A stretch of DNA of 64,000 nt from Pseudomonadota bacterium (GCA_021324655.1 JAJPIP010000039.1:1-64000); one strand, 5' to 3'; counted from the first letter of the stretch, positions 17,316-25,336 are shown. The notes: a model not told the origin generated them from the letters alone. Program-made: numbers and translations.

Positions 17316-18047
17316 GTGAAGAACCAGGCAGTCAGGTCTCAGCCCATGACCCCCGCCCAACGGCGGGCCATGGATCGCACGCAGAAACGGCATCCGCGAC
17401 AGCAGCGACCTGGAATCCTCCACCAGGTATCGCGCGGGAATATCATCGCCGGCTTTGTAACCATCGCAATCGTCGTCGGAGCGCTCGTCTATGCCCTGGT
17501 GCGTACCAGCACCGCCGTGTCGACTCCGGGACTCACAAGTCCCGAGTCCCTCAACCCCGCTCCCTCGCAACCTGCCGTGGGCACACGCGCCCCGAACTTC
17601 GCGCTGCGCGACAATTCTGGACAACTACACACCCTGGCGGCGCAGCAAGGGCATCCCGTGCTTGTCGAGTTCTTCGCGGTTTGGTGTCCCGTCTGCCAGG
17701 GTGAAGCTCCCATCATGGCGCAGATCACCCGCAACTACGTCCCAAAGGGTGTCCGCGTCTGGAGCATTCTGGCCAGTCCCTATGGTCCCAACTACGACCT
17801 CAGTGGGCGCACCGATCTCACTCTCGCCAAGTCGGCCGATCTCGCGTGGTTCGCGCACCGATTCGACGTGCAGCATCCGCAGTTGATCGATCCCACCTTC
17901 GCGACGGTCAATCGATACGGCGTCGGCGCCTATCCCGGGCTGTACGTCGTGAACCCGAAAGGCGTGATTACGTACGCCGCTGAAGGACATCGTGACTACT
18001 CGACACTGGCACGTGCCCTCGACCACGCTCTCAGGGCGGCCCGCTAG
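17316..18047 (+). CDS. Membrane-anchored thioredoxin (TlpA-like) protein
   Basis: A 243-residue protein starting with GTG 17316 after GAGGAGGA. A basic cytoplasmic N-terminus (about 1-40) is followed by one membrane helix (about 42-62) and an extracytoplasmic thioredoxin domain with the active site Cys124-Pro-Val-Cys127 in AVWCPVCQ. It probably reduces or exchanges disulfides outside the cell membrane. Its stop codon overlaps the GTG start of a MauE-like gene, so the pair likely forms a membrane thiol-redox relay analogous to MauD/MauE. The redox gene cluster at 19-24 kb lies just downstream. Confidence 0.87.
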   Translation: MKNQAVRSQPMTPAQRRAMDRTQKRHPRQQRPGILHQVSRGNIIAGFVTIAIVVGALVYALVRTSTAVSTPGLTSPESLNPAPSQPAVGTRAPNFALRDNSGQLHTLAAQQGHPVLVEFFAVWCPVCQGEAPIMAQITRNYVPKGVRVWSILASPYGPNYDLSGRTDLTLAKSADLAWFAHRFDVQHPQLIDPTFATVNRYGVGAYPGLYVVNPKGVITYAAEGHRDYSTLARALDHALRAAR

Positions 18048-18595
18048 TGGTCGCTCTGAAGCTCCGGGACTGTCTCCTGCCGGCGAGCCTCGTGTTGGCG
18101 CGCCTGTGCGTCGGTGGCATCTTCCTGATCGCTGCGGTGGGCAAAGTACAGTCTCCCGGCGCCTTTGCCGATGCGATTCGCGCTTTTCACCTGCTCCCAC
18201 CCGCGCTCGTGCTCCCGACGGCCTACGCTCTGCCCTGGATCGAACTGCTCGTCGCTCTCTACGTTCTGACCGGATTCCTTGCCCGCCCGGCGGCCCTGGC
18301 CGCCGGTGGGCTGCTGCTCGTCTTCACGGCGGCGCTCCTTGACTCGCTCATGACCGGCAACACGAATCACGCGTGCGGCTGCTTCGGGCCGGGCGCCGGT
18401 GCCTATCCCATCCTCGCGCTTGTTTCCGGCGGCTCAACCGTGACGCGGTGGGACGTCGTCCGGGATCTCATCCTTGCCGGAATGGCCGCCTTGATCGCCG
18501 CTGGTGGTGCCGGGACGTTATCGGTCGATCGCATCCGGCAACCTCGTCACAGCCGTGCGGAAGCCTACAAAGCCCGCCGGCGCGCCCATTCCTAG
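18047..18595 (+). CDS. MauE/DoxX family membrane protein
   Basis: A 182-residue protein with four hydrophobic segments, overlapping the TlpA-like gene by one base at GTG 18047. The start LARLCVGGIFLIAAVGKVQSP and the segment WIELLVALYVLTGFLARP are typical of MauE/DoxX. A Cys pair (Cys110 and Cys112 in HACGCFGP) sits in the loop after the third helix, as in MauE proteins thought to pass reducing equivalents to a thioredoxin-like partner. The tail is basic. The thiol-relay role is an inference from family and coupling. Confidence 0.85.
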   Translation: MVALKLRDCLLPASLVLARLCVGGIFLIAAVGKVQSPGAFADAIRAFHLLPPALVLPTAYALPWIELLVALYVLTGFLARPAALAAGGLLLVFTAALLDSLMTGNTNHACGCFGPGAGAYPILALVSGGSTVTRWDVVRDLILAGMAALIAAGGAGTLSVDRIRQPRHSRAEAYKARRRAHS

Positions 18596-18611
18596 CCGGC
18601 AACCCACGTAA

Positions 18612-18938
18612 CTCAGGCCGTCCTCTCTTACAACTCAGGTCGCCACCCGCTACCCAGAAGCCTGTCACGTCCAGCGGCTCGCCGATCCAGATGGCGAGCT
18701 CATGCTCGTCCACGACGCGGGTATATCGGACGTCGTGATGGCCAGCCACGGACGCAGCGGACTCTCCCGGGTTCTACTGGGCAGCGTCGCCGATTCCCTC
18801 ATCGAAGCGCTGGATATCCCGATCGTAGTCGCGCCGGCACTTGCCACGAACCGGCTCCCCGTCTACGTGTCATCCGTCCAGAGGGTCAAAATCAGGTCTT
18901 CACCCGATGTTGCATCGGCCGGTGCTCCCGCACACTAG
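18612..18938 (+). pseudogene. Remnant of a universal stress protein
   Basis: The frame from 18612 has no good start but contains the second half of a UspA domain: VATRYPEACHV, then DAGISDVVMASHGRSGLSRVLLGSVADSLIE and DIPIVVAP. The G-x2-G-x9-G(S/T) ATP-binding signature is intact. The first 60-70 residues are missing and the preceding sequence does not supply them, so this looks like a truncated gene. Its tail overlaps the shared element at 18892-18908. Confidence 0.6.
18892..18908 (+). promoter_or_regulatory. 17-base shared element upstream of the cytochrome b cluster
   Basis: TCAGGTCTTCACCCGAT lies 94 bases before the ATG at 18986 and differs at one base from the copy at 16395-16411. It may bind a regulator shared by the two transcripts; the NarL-type regulator at 22779 is a candidate by proximity only. 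Confidence 0.45.
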
Positions 18939-18985
18939 CTCGTGGACGCCGCGCCAGGCGTCGACGCGAGGAGGACATTAAGTAC

Positions 18986-19126
18986 ATGAACGGAGTCCAG
19001 GACTACGTCGGGTGGGGATTCGTCCACATCTCGATCGGCAATCTCGTCGTGATCATCCTCATGATCCTCATCTTCGCCCTGGCCGTCCTGCTGCCGTTTC
19101 CGGGCGGACAGGAGAGCGAACGATGA
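18986..19126 (+). CDS. 46-residue single-helix membrane protein opening the cytochrome b cluster
   Basis: A short gene with a ribosome-binding site (GAGGAGG upstream) encoding MNGVQDYVGWGFVHISIGNL in outline, with one transmembrane helix (NLVVIILMILIFALAVLLPF) and a short charged tail. Its TGA overlaps the ATG of the cytochrome b gene (ATGA at 19123-19126), so translation is coupled. By size and position it is a candidate small subunit of the complex, comparable in kind to the single-helix subunits of b6f complexes, though no homology can be claimed. Confidence 0.7.
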   Translation: MNGVQDYVGWGFVHISIGNLVVIILMILIFALAVLLPFPGGQESER

Positions 19127-19731
19127 GCATGACACGACGAACCCAGGAGGCGCTTGCCAGCAATCTTCCCTATGAAGAACTGCTGCCGTCCGAACAACCT
19201 GCCTATGTGCACAGTTATGTCTATCTGTTCGGCGTGGCCACCATCGCCGGTTTCATCGTGCTGATCGCCACGGGGATCATCCTTGCCGCGTTCGGCCCGC
19301 AGTGGTGGCATTTCTCGGCGGTAGGTCACTTCTTCAACGGCCTGCACTTCTGGGCGGTGCAAGCGTTCTTCTTCTTCATGGTCGTGCATCTCTGGGCCAC
19401 TTTCTTTCAGGGCGCGTGGCGTGACGGTCGCGGCACGACCTGGGCGGTCGGCGTCATCACCTTCCTGGTGTCGATCCTGACTGCCTTTACCGGGTATCTG
19501 TCGCAGCAGAACTTCGACGCGCAGTGGATCGCGGTGCAGGCCAAGGACGCGATGAACTCGGTCGGAGTCGGCGCGTTCTTCAACGTCCTGAACTTTGGAC
19601 AGATGTACGGCTTCCACATCGTCATCCTGCCCATTGCCGTCGCCATTCTCATCGCTATCCACCTGACGATGGTGCGACTACGCGGTGTCGTGAAGCCGTA
19701 CCCAATCGACGGCACGGAGGTACAACGATGA
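19123..19731 (+). CDS. Cytochrome b N-terminal (b6-type) subunit
   Basis: A 202-residue, four-helix protein corresponding to the heme-binding half of cytochrome b. The ligand pairs are His75-x13-His89 and His165-x14-His180. The 14-residue spacing of the second pair is that of cytochrome b6 rather than mitochondrial-type cytochrome b. It ends after the fourth helix, with the C-terminal half encoded by the next gene, overlapping by four bases. The expected role is transmembrane electron transfer from quinol through two b hemes. No Cys is present in the N-terminal segment for a b6f-type heme cn. Confidence 0.9.
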   Translation: MSMTRRTQEALASNLPYEELLPSEQPAYVHSYVYLFGVATIAGFIVLIATGIILAAFGPQWWHFSAVGHFFNGLHFWAVQAFFFFMVVHLWATFFQGAWRDGRGTTWAVGVITFLVSILTAFTGYLSQQNFDAQWIAVQAKDAMNSVGVGAFFNVLNFGQMYGFHIVILPIAVAILIAIHLTMVRLRGVVKPYPIDGTEVQR

Positions 19732-20723
19732 TGTCGCGCAAGCACGCCTACTACCGGGGCGTTCGCATGGCGCCCTATGACCTGGTCAAGGAGTTTCTGG
19801 TCGCGCTTGGCGTCGTCACTCTGCTGGTCGTGATTCTCGCGGCGGTCCTCTCATCGCCCGACGTGCGCCCGCTCACCCTCCAGAGCATCGCGACGACGGA
19901 CCCCCAGAGCTACGTTCAGACCGCTCTCAACGAACTCGACGGCAGTAGCGGCATCTCGGACTACGGGCCACCGTACAACAACGGCACCGGCGCCGTGCAG
20001 TATATCGGTCCGATCTCGATTCAGCAGTTGATCGGCGTCCACATCCCGGTGAGCACGGCTCAGGACTTTGTGCTCGGACCGCTTGCGCAGGTTGCTCCCA
20101 CCAATCCGAGCTGGAAGGTAGCGCTCGACCGTTACAACGCGGCGCCGGCCAGACAGCAGACGGCATGGACAAACGCGTACAACACAGCGCTCGGTAAAGC
20201 CACCGAGTCCGGACCGCATCTCTCGGTTGCCCGCTGCGCCTGCGGTCCTGTGACCACGATGATGAAGGCCATGCTCGCCCTCGGACAGCGGGGCGCGATG
20301 GACGGTCTCCTGCTGACCAATCGGCAGTTCTACCAGACGGACTACACCCGTCCGCTTCTGTTCACGGCCGATCCCGACAACAACGTCGTCAACGCCAGGG
20401 CCACCTCGCTCCACCTGCTCGGCAGCCAATGGGGCGTGATGAATGAGACCGGTAATTACCCGGGCCAGGCGTGGCTCTGGCTGTACTCGCTCTTCTATCA
20501 GATCCCGCCGTACACGACGGCATGGGCGGCCAACACCGATGCCCTCGCCATCCTCAGCATCACGGTCCTGAGCTTGGTCTTGCTGTTCCTTCCCTGGATT
20601 CCAGGATTGAACCGGCTCCCACGCTATCTCGGGGTGCACCGCTTGATCTGGAGGGACTGGTATCGGGAGGAGAAACAGAAAGCCGCGCGGACGGCGAAAC
20701 ATAATGCCGAGGTGGAGGCGTGA
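19728..20723 (+). CDS. Cytochrome b C-terminal-like subunit with large extramembrane insert
   Basis: A 331-residue protein starting MMSRKHAYYRGVRMAPYDLVKEF. One helix (about 25-48) is followed by an extracytoplasmic region of some 220 residues, then a C-terminal hydrophobic helix (about 280-302) and a charged tail. The layout matches the C-terminal subunit of split cytochrome b seen in Chloroflexota and related groups. The canonical PEWY motif is replaced by PGQAWLWLYSLFYQIPPY. A C-x-C pair (RCACGPV) lies in the insert, but there is no CxxCH heme c motif. It overlaps both neighbours by four bases. Confidence 0.8.
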   Translation: MMSRKHAYYRGVRMAPYDLVKEFLVALGVVTLLVVILAAVLSSPDVRPLTLQSIATTDPQSYVQTALNELDGSSGISDYGPPYNNGTGAVQYIGPISIQQLIGVHIPVSTAQDFVLGPLAQVAPTNPSWKVALDRYNAAPARQQTAWTNAYNTALGKATESGPHLSVARCACGPVTTMMKAMLALGQRGAMDGLLLTNRQFYQTDYTRPLLFTADPDNNVVNARATSLHLLGSQWGVMNETGNYPGQAWLWLYSLFYQIPPYTTAWAANTDALAILSITVLSLVLLFLPWIPGLNRLPRYLGVHRLIWRDWYREEKQKAARTAKHNAEVEA

Positions 20724-20947
20724 CGGTGAACTGGACTCACCTGCGAGCGCACCTCTTCACCCTCGCCGCGACCGTGATGGGGATCGCCGGCATGGGCTTG
20801 GTCTTCAGCGGCACCATGGCGGCCAGCTTCTCTGAGGCCAGTCGCGGCGTTCCCCTGCTCCTGATCGGCCTCTGGTGGGCCGGCCGGGAGCTGGGCCGCA
20901 GCATGGAAGCGAGCCGCCGTCGCAAGGTCGGTCCGGGACAGACATGA
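20720..20947 (+). CDS. Small two-helix membrane protein of the cytochrome b operon
   Basis: A 75-residue protein with GTG 20720 overlapping the stop of the preceding gene. Two hydrophobic segments (about 10-32 and 42-57) are followed by a basic tail (EASRRRKVGPGQ). It is unrecognised. Coupling to the cytochrome b genes suggests an accessory subunit or assembly factor. Confidence 0.65.
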   Translation: MTVNWTHLRAHLFTLAATVMGIAGMGLVFSGTMAASFSEASRGVPLLLIGLWWAGRELGRSMEASRRRKVGPGQT

Positions 20948-20951
20948 GCCG

Positions 20952-21176
20952 ATGAGCCCATCTGAGTCCGGCAAGCGGTCGGTCGCGTGGCAGTGGATAT
21001 ATCTCGCCCTCCCCGTGACCGCGTGCGTCCTCGTCGTCGTCGTCGGTATCGGACTCGCCAGCTTCATCCGCGTCATCGATCCCTTGTTCGTTGAGGTGCT
21101 GGCGATTGGGATGCTCATCGCGCTCGGTCTCGCCTCCGCCTACGCGGTTTCCCGCGGCCTGTCCGCGCGGAAGTAA
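20952..21176 (+). CDS. Second small two-helix membrane protein of the cytochrome b operon
   Basis: A 74-residue protein beginning five bases after the preceding stop. It has two transmembrane helices (about 14-37 and 44-66) with short polar ends. It is unrecognised. Together with the genes at 18986 and 20720 it gives three small membrane proteins around the split cytochrome b, a pattern expected of a multi-subunit complex. Confidence 0.65.
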   Translation: MSPSESGKRSVAWQWIYLALPVTACVLVVVVGIGLASFIRVIDPLFVEVLAIGMLIALGLASAYAVSRGLSARK

Positions 21177-21188
21177 CGACGGTCGCAC

Positions 21189-22760
21189 GTGGGGCATCCA
21201 AACCGGATATACTTAAGGGATCAATATGTCAAGGGATGGGACGACCGAACGACGGTGAACGTAAAGAACCTGCGGCTCATCACGATCGTCCTCCCGATCG
21301 CGTACATCCTCGCCATTGAGCTCTTCAGCCTGTTTGTCTTGCTGCCGGTGACGGGCCGCAACGCGGTCTTGCGCCTGCTCATGATTTTCGGCCTACTCGT
21401 GGTGGGAAGCGTGCCCTTCTCGTTCTGGGTCTTCGCCGCCATCGATCGACGCATGACCGACCTGGCGGACGCCAACGCCGAGATCGAGCGCCGAAACCGG
21501 GAATTGCGAGCGACAAACACGGCCATCACCTCAATCTCGCACGCTCTCAACCTCTCAGAGGTGCTTCAGACGATCGCCGACGTCGCGCGCGAGCTGGCGA
21601 GCTCCCGATACGCAGCGCTGGGCGTGGCGGATGAGTCGGGCCGAATTCTGCAGTTCATCACGTCCGGTATCACGTCGGAACAGCGCGCCGCGATCGGCCC
21701 TCTGCCAGAGGGGCACGGGCTCCTGGCTGCCCTCATTCACGAGGCTCAACCGCTACGCATTCCCAACATCGCGAAGGATCCCCGGAGCCACGGATTCCCG
21801 CCCAACCATCCACCGATGACGAATCTCCTGGGTGTCCCTATCTTCCTGCATGGAAAGCCTGTCGGTGACCTCTACCTCACGGACAAAATCGGTGCGGCCG
21901 AGTTCACGCAGGAAGATCAGGATCTGATCATGCTGCTGGCCAATCACGCCGCGATCGCCATCGAAAACGCGCGTCTCTATGAGGAGGCCGAGGAGTCCCG
22001 CGAGCGGCTCCAGACATTGAACACGACCCTGGAGGAGAGGGTGGCGGAGCGCACGCGCGAGATCGAGAGGTACAGCAAGGACCTGACCACGCGCGTGTTG
22101 CGAGCGCAGGAGGAAGAACGAAAGCGCATCGCCCGGGAGCTGCATGACGACACCGCCCAGTCACTCTCCACGCTCCTTATCAACCTTGACGTGATTCAGC
22201 CCGAGATTCCGGAGACTGACGGGATCCTACGCTCGGGTTTCGACCGCGTTCGCGCCATCGCCCAGCGCACCCTGGACGCGACACGCGCTCTCTCGCATGA
22301 CCTTCGCCCGACCATCCTGGACGACTTCGGCTTGATAGCCGCGCTCAGATGGTATGCCGAGGAGTACTCGCGAACCTTCGGCATCCCGGTGACCGTTCGG
22401 TCTGATTCCATTCCCCCCGGCACGCTCTCGCCGGAGGCGGAGCTGGCGCTCTTTCGGATCGCTCAGGAAGCCCTAACCAACACGGGAAAATACGCCCGCG
22501 CCACGCGGGCTGACGTGAAGATGACGATCGATGGTGAGATGGCCACGCTCACCGTCGAAGACGACGGTCAGGGCTTCGACGTCGATGGGCGGACCGGTCC
22601 GACGCGCCACGGCGGACTGGGGCTGTACGGGATGGTGGAACGCGCCCAACTCCTCGGCGGAACATTACACCTGGCCTCTCAGGTCGGGCAGGGAACCTGC
22701 GTGACGGCCGTGATACCGATCGTGGCGGTGGACTCGGCCGTCGGCGCGGCCGAGGCGTAA
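21189..22760 (+). CDS. GAF-domain sensor histidine kinase (HisKA_3, NarX-like)
   Basis: A 523-residue kinase counted from GTG 21189; GTG 21255 is an alternative, and a TATACT at 21208-21213 could be a -10 box for that shorter form. Two membrane helices (about 30-52 and 60-84) form a small N-terminal anchor, then a GAF domain (about 120-262), a coiled coil, and a HisKA_3 domain with His319 in ARELHDDTAQSLSTLL. The HATPase_c domain carries DDGQGFD and GGLGLYGMVERA. It directly precedes its likely partner, the NarL-type regulator at 22779. The GAF domain may sense redox or gas; no ligand residues can be assigned. Confidence 0.92.
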   Translation: MGHPNRIYLRDQYVKGWDDRTTVNVKNLRLITIVLPIAYILAIELFSLFVLLPVTGRNAVLRLLMIFGLLVVGSVPFSFWVFAAIDRRMTDLADANAEIERRNRELRATNTAITSISHALNLSEVLQTIADVARELASSRYAALGVADESGRILQFITSGITSEQRAAIGPLPEGHGLLAALIHEAQPLRIPNIAKDPRSHGFPPNHPPMTNLLGVPIFLHGKPVGDLYLTDKIGAAEFTQEDQDLIMLLANHAAIAIENARLYEEAEESRERLQTLNTTLEERVAERTREIERYSKDLTTRVLRAQEEERKRIARELHDDTAQSLSTLLINLDVIQPEIPETDGILRSGFDRVRAIAQRTLDATRALSHDLRPTILDDFGLIAALRWYAEEYSRTFGIPVTVRSDSIPPGTLSPEAELALFRIAQEALTNTGKYARATRADVKMTIDGEMATLTVEDDGQGFDVDGRTGPTRHGGLGLYGMVERAQLLGGTLHLASQVGQGTCVTAVIPIVAVDSAVGAAEA

Positions 22761-22778
22761 CACCTTGAGGAGAAAGTA

Positions 22779-23429
22779 ATGGATACAAAGGTCCTCCTGG
22801 TCGATGACCATGCGATCTTGCGAGACGGTTTGCGGATGGTCCTCGACGCCCAGCCCGATCTGAAAGTCGTTGGGGAAGCCGAGGACGGCCGACGGGCCCT
22901 TGAGATGGTGGAAGCTCTCCACCCGACAGTCGTCGTGATGGATATTGCGATGCCGAACATGAACGGTGCAGAGGCGACCCGTCAGATCAAGCGCCGGTTT
23001 CCCGGCGTCCGTGTGCTCATTCTCACCATGCACGAGAACCAGCAGTATCTCTCTCAGATTGTGAGCGCGGGCGCCATCGGCTGCGTCTTGAAGAGATCAG
23101 CGGGGAGCGAGTTGGTCACCGCGGTGCGGGCCGCGGCCCGTGGCGAGAGCTACTTCTCGCCGTCCCTCGCCACCATGCTCCTGGATAGCTATCGGATGCA
23201 GCTGTTGGGTGAGGGCGAGGATGAATCAAGTCTCCTCACCGAGCGCGAGCGGGAAGTCCTGCAACTGGTCGCGGAGGGCAAGAACAACCAGGAGATCGCT
23301 GACATACTGGTCGTCTCCATCAAGACGGTCCAGACCCACCGCATGCACCTCATGGAAAAGCTGAATGCGCATGACCGGACCGAGCTGGTGAAGCACGCGA
23401 TCCGGCTGGGCATGGTGACGGCCGAGTGA
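22779..23429 (+). CDS. NarL/LuxR-type response regulator
   Basis: A 216-residue regulator starting MDTKVLLVDDHAILRDGLRM, preceded by GAGGAGA. The receiver domain has acidic residues at positions 9-10, the phospho-acceptor Asp55 (VVVMDIAMPN) and a conserved Lys (LKRSAG). The C-terminal LuxR helix-turn-helix begins LTEREREVLQLVAEGKNNQEIADIL. It is 18 bases after the kinase gene. By position it is likely to control the cytochrome b cluster or the convergent DoxX-Rieske gene. Confidence 0.95.
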   Translation: MDTKVLLVDDHAILRDGLRMVLDAQPDLKVVGEAEDGRRALEMVEALHPTVVVMDIAMPNMNGAEATRQIKRRFPGVRVLILTMHENQQYLSQIVSAGAIGCVLKRSAGSELVTAVRAAARGESYFSPSLATMLLDSYRMQLLGEGEDESSLLTEREREVLQLVAEGKNNQEIADILVVSIKTVQTHRMHLMEKLNAHDRTELVKHAIRLGMVTAE

Positions 23430-23457
23430 CATCAGCACCATGTCCGACGGGGGGCAG

Positions 23458-24582
23458 TCAGGCGATGTAGATATCGCCCTTGGCGTCGACTTTAAAGGCG
23501 ATCTTGCTGAGGGGCGCGGGAGGTGGACCGGCGACGACCTGGGCGCCGTGCGCCGGGTCATACTCGCCGCCGTGGCACGGACAAATGATGAGCTTCTGCG
23601 ACGGATCGTATTGCACCTCACAGCCGGCGTGGGTGCAAACCGCGTCGTACGCGTACACGTGGGTCTGATCGGTGCGGACCACGATCACTGGGTCGCCGGT
23701 CGCCGGGTCTTGCGTCATTCCGGCGCTGTTCGGCGGCAGCGCGCTGATATTCCCGACCTTCTTCATGCCGGCGGGCGCTCCGCCTGAACCGATTCCCCCC
23801 GATCCCGTTCCCTGCGACGGAGGTGCAGTGCCTTGCGATCCCTTCGTCCCCAGGGACTGACCGGCTCCACTCGCCGCACCTACCGGTCCGGCGTGGTCGG
23901 CGATGCCGAGGAGGACCAGCAGTCCGGTGAGGGCCGTCCCGATGATGGCCTCACGCCGGGTCATGCGTGGTTGATTGAAGACGGGGTGCGTTTCCGGCCC
24001 GAGCGCCAGCCGCCGGAGCCCCGGCTCGACGTCGGGCAGGACGCGATAGTCGACCAGACGCCCGAGCGAGTAAGGACCGGGGCCGGTGAGGGCCAGCGTC
24101 AGCCAGGCAATCACAAACACGATGTCGGACCCCATGAAGTAGGGATATGTGTGCCAGCTGGCGGACAGGAAGAAGGTCAAGTTCAGAATCAGGCCGACTA
24201 CGGCTGCGAGGCGGGTCAAGATGCCGAGCAGCACACAGACTCCGATCGTGAACTCGGCCAGGATGGTGAGCCACCCGACGGCCACGGCATGCTCCATCGC
24301 ATGTAGCAAGAACACCCGGATAGGCGACCCGCGGCTGAAGGCCAGCAATTGTGCGCCGATATAGGTGCTGGACCCCGGGTGGAAAAAACCTGGGTCGCTC
24401 AGCTTCTGGATGGCCGCATACAGGAAGGTGATTCCCAGGAAAGCGCGCAGCGGCAAGATGGTAACGGCAGGGATAGCATGGGCCCCCTCAGGAACCGGTT
24501 GCTGATCGACCAGCAGGTCGGGTTGTGATACGGAGTGCGGGCCGCGTGGCTGCTGCTGGCGTGAATGGGACATGAGCGACAT
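23458..24582 (-). CDS. DoxX membrane domain fused to a Rieske [2Fe-2S] domain
   Basis: A 374-residue protein. Residues about 42-180 form a DoxX-like four-helix domain (RAFLGITFLYAAIQKLSDP). A further helix at about 213-229 is preceded by TRREAIIG, an internal twin-arginine-like motif. After a Gly/Ser-rich linker, residues about 275-372 form a Rieske domain. Box I is Cys316-Thr-His318-Ala-Gly-Cys321 and box II is Cys334-Pro-Cys336-His337-Gly-Gly, so cluster ligands and the disulfide pair are all present. The Ser of the usual CPCHGS is Gly, while the following Tyr341 is kept. It converges on the kinase/regulator pair and is a candidate partner of the split cytochrome b. Confidence 0.9.
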   Translation of the reverse strand: MSLMSHSRQQQPRGPHSVSQPDLLVDQQPVPEGAHAIPAVTILPLRAFLGITFLYAAIQKLSDPGFFHPGSSTYIGAQLLAFSRGSPIRVFLLHAMEHAVAVGWLTILAEFTIGVCVLLGILTRLAAVVGLILNLTFFLSASWHTYPYFMGSDIVFVIAWLTLALTGPGPYSLGRLVDYRVLPDVEPGLRRLALGPETHPVFNQPRMTRREAIIGTALTGLLVLLGIADHAGPVGAASGAGQSLGTKGSQGTAPPSQGTGSGGIGSGGAPAGMKKVGNISALPPNSAGMTQDPATGDPVIVVRTDQTHVYAYDAVCTHAGCEVQYDPSQKLIICPCHGGEYDPAHGAQVVAGPPPAPLSKIAFKVDAKGDIYIA

Positions 24583-24608
24583 GCAATCCTTGCTGGCGGC
24601 GTTACGGT

Positions 24609-24614
24609 ATTATA
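24609..24614 (-). promoter_or_regulatory. Candidate -10 box for the DoxX-Rieske gene
   Basis: The minus strand reads TATAAT here, 27 bases before the start codon at 24582. No good -35 was found at 17 bases, so the promoter may need an activator. The same short divergent gap contains the palindrome ATAGCTAT (24627-24634) and leads to a PadR-type regulator gene on the other side. Confidence 0.45.
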
Positions 24615-24654
24615 TCCACAATGGTTATAGCTATCATGCGGTGAGGAGGATGAC

Positions 24655-25011
24655 GTGGCACGAGTGAGCGGTAGCTCGGCTCTGACTCCGGCGATGTTCG
24701 ACATCCTGCTTGCCCTGACGGATGGTGAGCGACACGGCTACGCGATCATGCAAGAGATCGCCGGTCGTGTGGCCCAGAGCCGGCGTCTTGGCCCGGGGAC
24801 TCTCTACCGTTCCATTCATCAGCTTCTCGAACTGGGTCTGATCGAGGAGTCGAGGAATCGACCCGACCCCAGCATTGAAGATGAGCGGCGCCGCTATTAC
24901 CGCATCACCGCCGCGGGAGTCGCGGCCGCACGCAACGAAGCCCGGCGCCTGGACGAGATCGTCCGCACGGCGCGCGCCAAACATCTGTTGGATTCGAGTG
25001 GCGCGGCGTGA
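24655..25011 (+). CDS. PadR-family transcriptional regulator
   Basis: A 118-residue protein with GTG start 24655 after GAGGAGGA. The winged helix-turn-helix is clear: MFDILLALTDGERHGYAIMQEIAGRV, LGPGTLYRSIHQLLELGLIEES and RRYYRITAAG. PadR proteins are usually repressors released by phenolic or other ligands. It is divergent from the DoxX-Rieske fusion across 72 bases, so that gene is a plausible target. It overlaps the next gene by four bases (GTGA). Confidence 0.9.
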   Translation: MARVSGSSALTPAMFDILLALTDGERHGYAIMQEIAGRVAQSRRLGPGTLYRSIHQLLELGLIEESRNRPDPSIEDERRRYYRITAAGVAAARNEARRLDEIVRTARAKHLLDSSGAA

Positions 25012-25253
25012 CGCCGGAGAGCCGTTTCGTCGAACGCGTCTATTCCCGCCTTCTCTTCCTCTATTCGCGCCCTTTCCGGGATGCGTACGGCTCCGACATG
25101 CTCCAGACTTTCTCGACATCTCTTCGCGCGGCGCGTGCATCCGGCCAGAGTAGCCGTTTCCTGCGATCGCCGTTGAGCGATCTCGTCCATACCGCCCTCG
25201 CGGAGCGTGTCTTCTTCCGCTCTGTTGCCGGGAGCACCGGCGCTCGGCCGTAG
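25008..25253 (+). CDS. Small protein coupled to PadR regulator
   Basis: An 81-residue protein starting GTG 25008 in the stop codon of the padR-like gene. It contains ERVYSRLLFLYSRPFRDAYGSDMLQTF, a segment like the N-terminal prefix found on permeases and on small proteins encoded beside PadR regulators. It has no membrane helices. It may be a stand-alone or truncated form of such a prefix. Function is unknown. Confidence 0.65.
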   Translation: MTPESRFVERVYSRLLFLYSRPFRDAYGSDMLQTFSTSLRAARASGQSSRFLRSPLSDLVHTALAERVFFRSVAGSTGARP

Positions 25254-25336
25254 CAGAGACCCTCCCGCCGCCACACCGGGCGGCAGAAGGCCTCTACTAC
25301 GCGATTCAGCACCATGTGGGCGAACGGCTCGCCTGG

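Noticed and set aside
19728-20723. Heme c site in the cytochrome b C-terminal-like subunit
   Set aside because: The Cys pair reads CAC without the CxxCH motif, so covalent heme attachment cannot be claimed.
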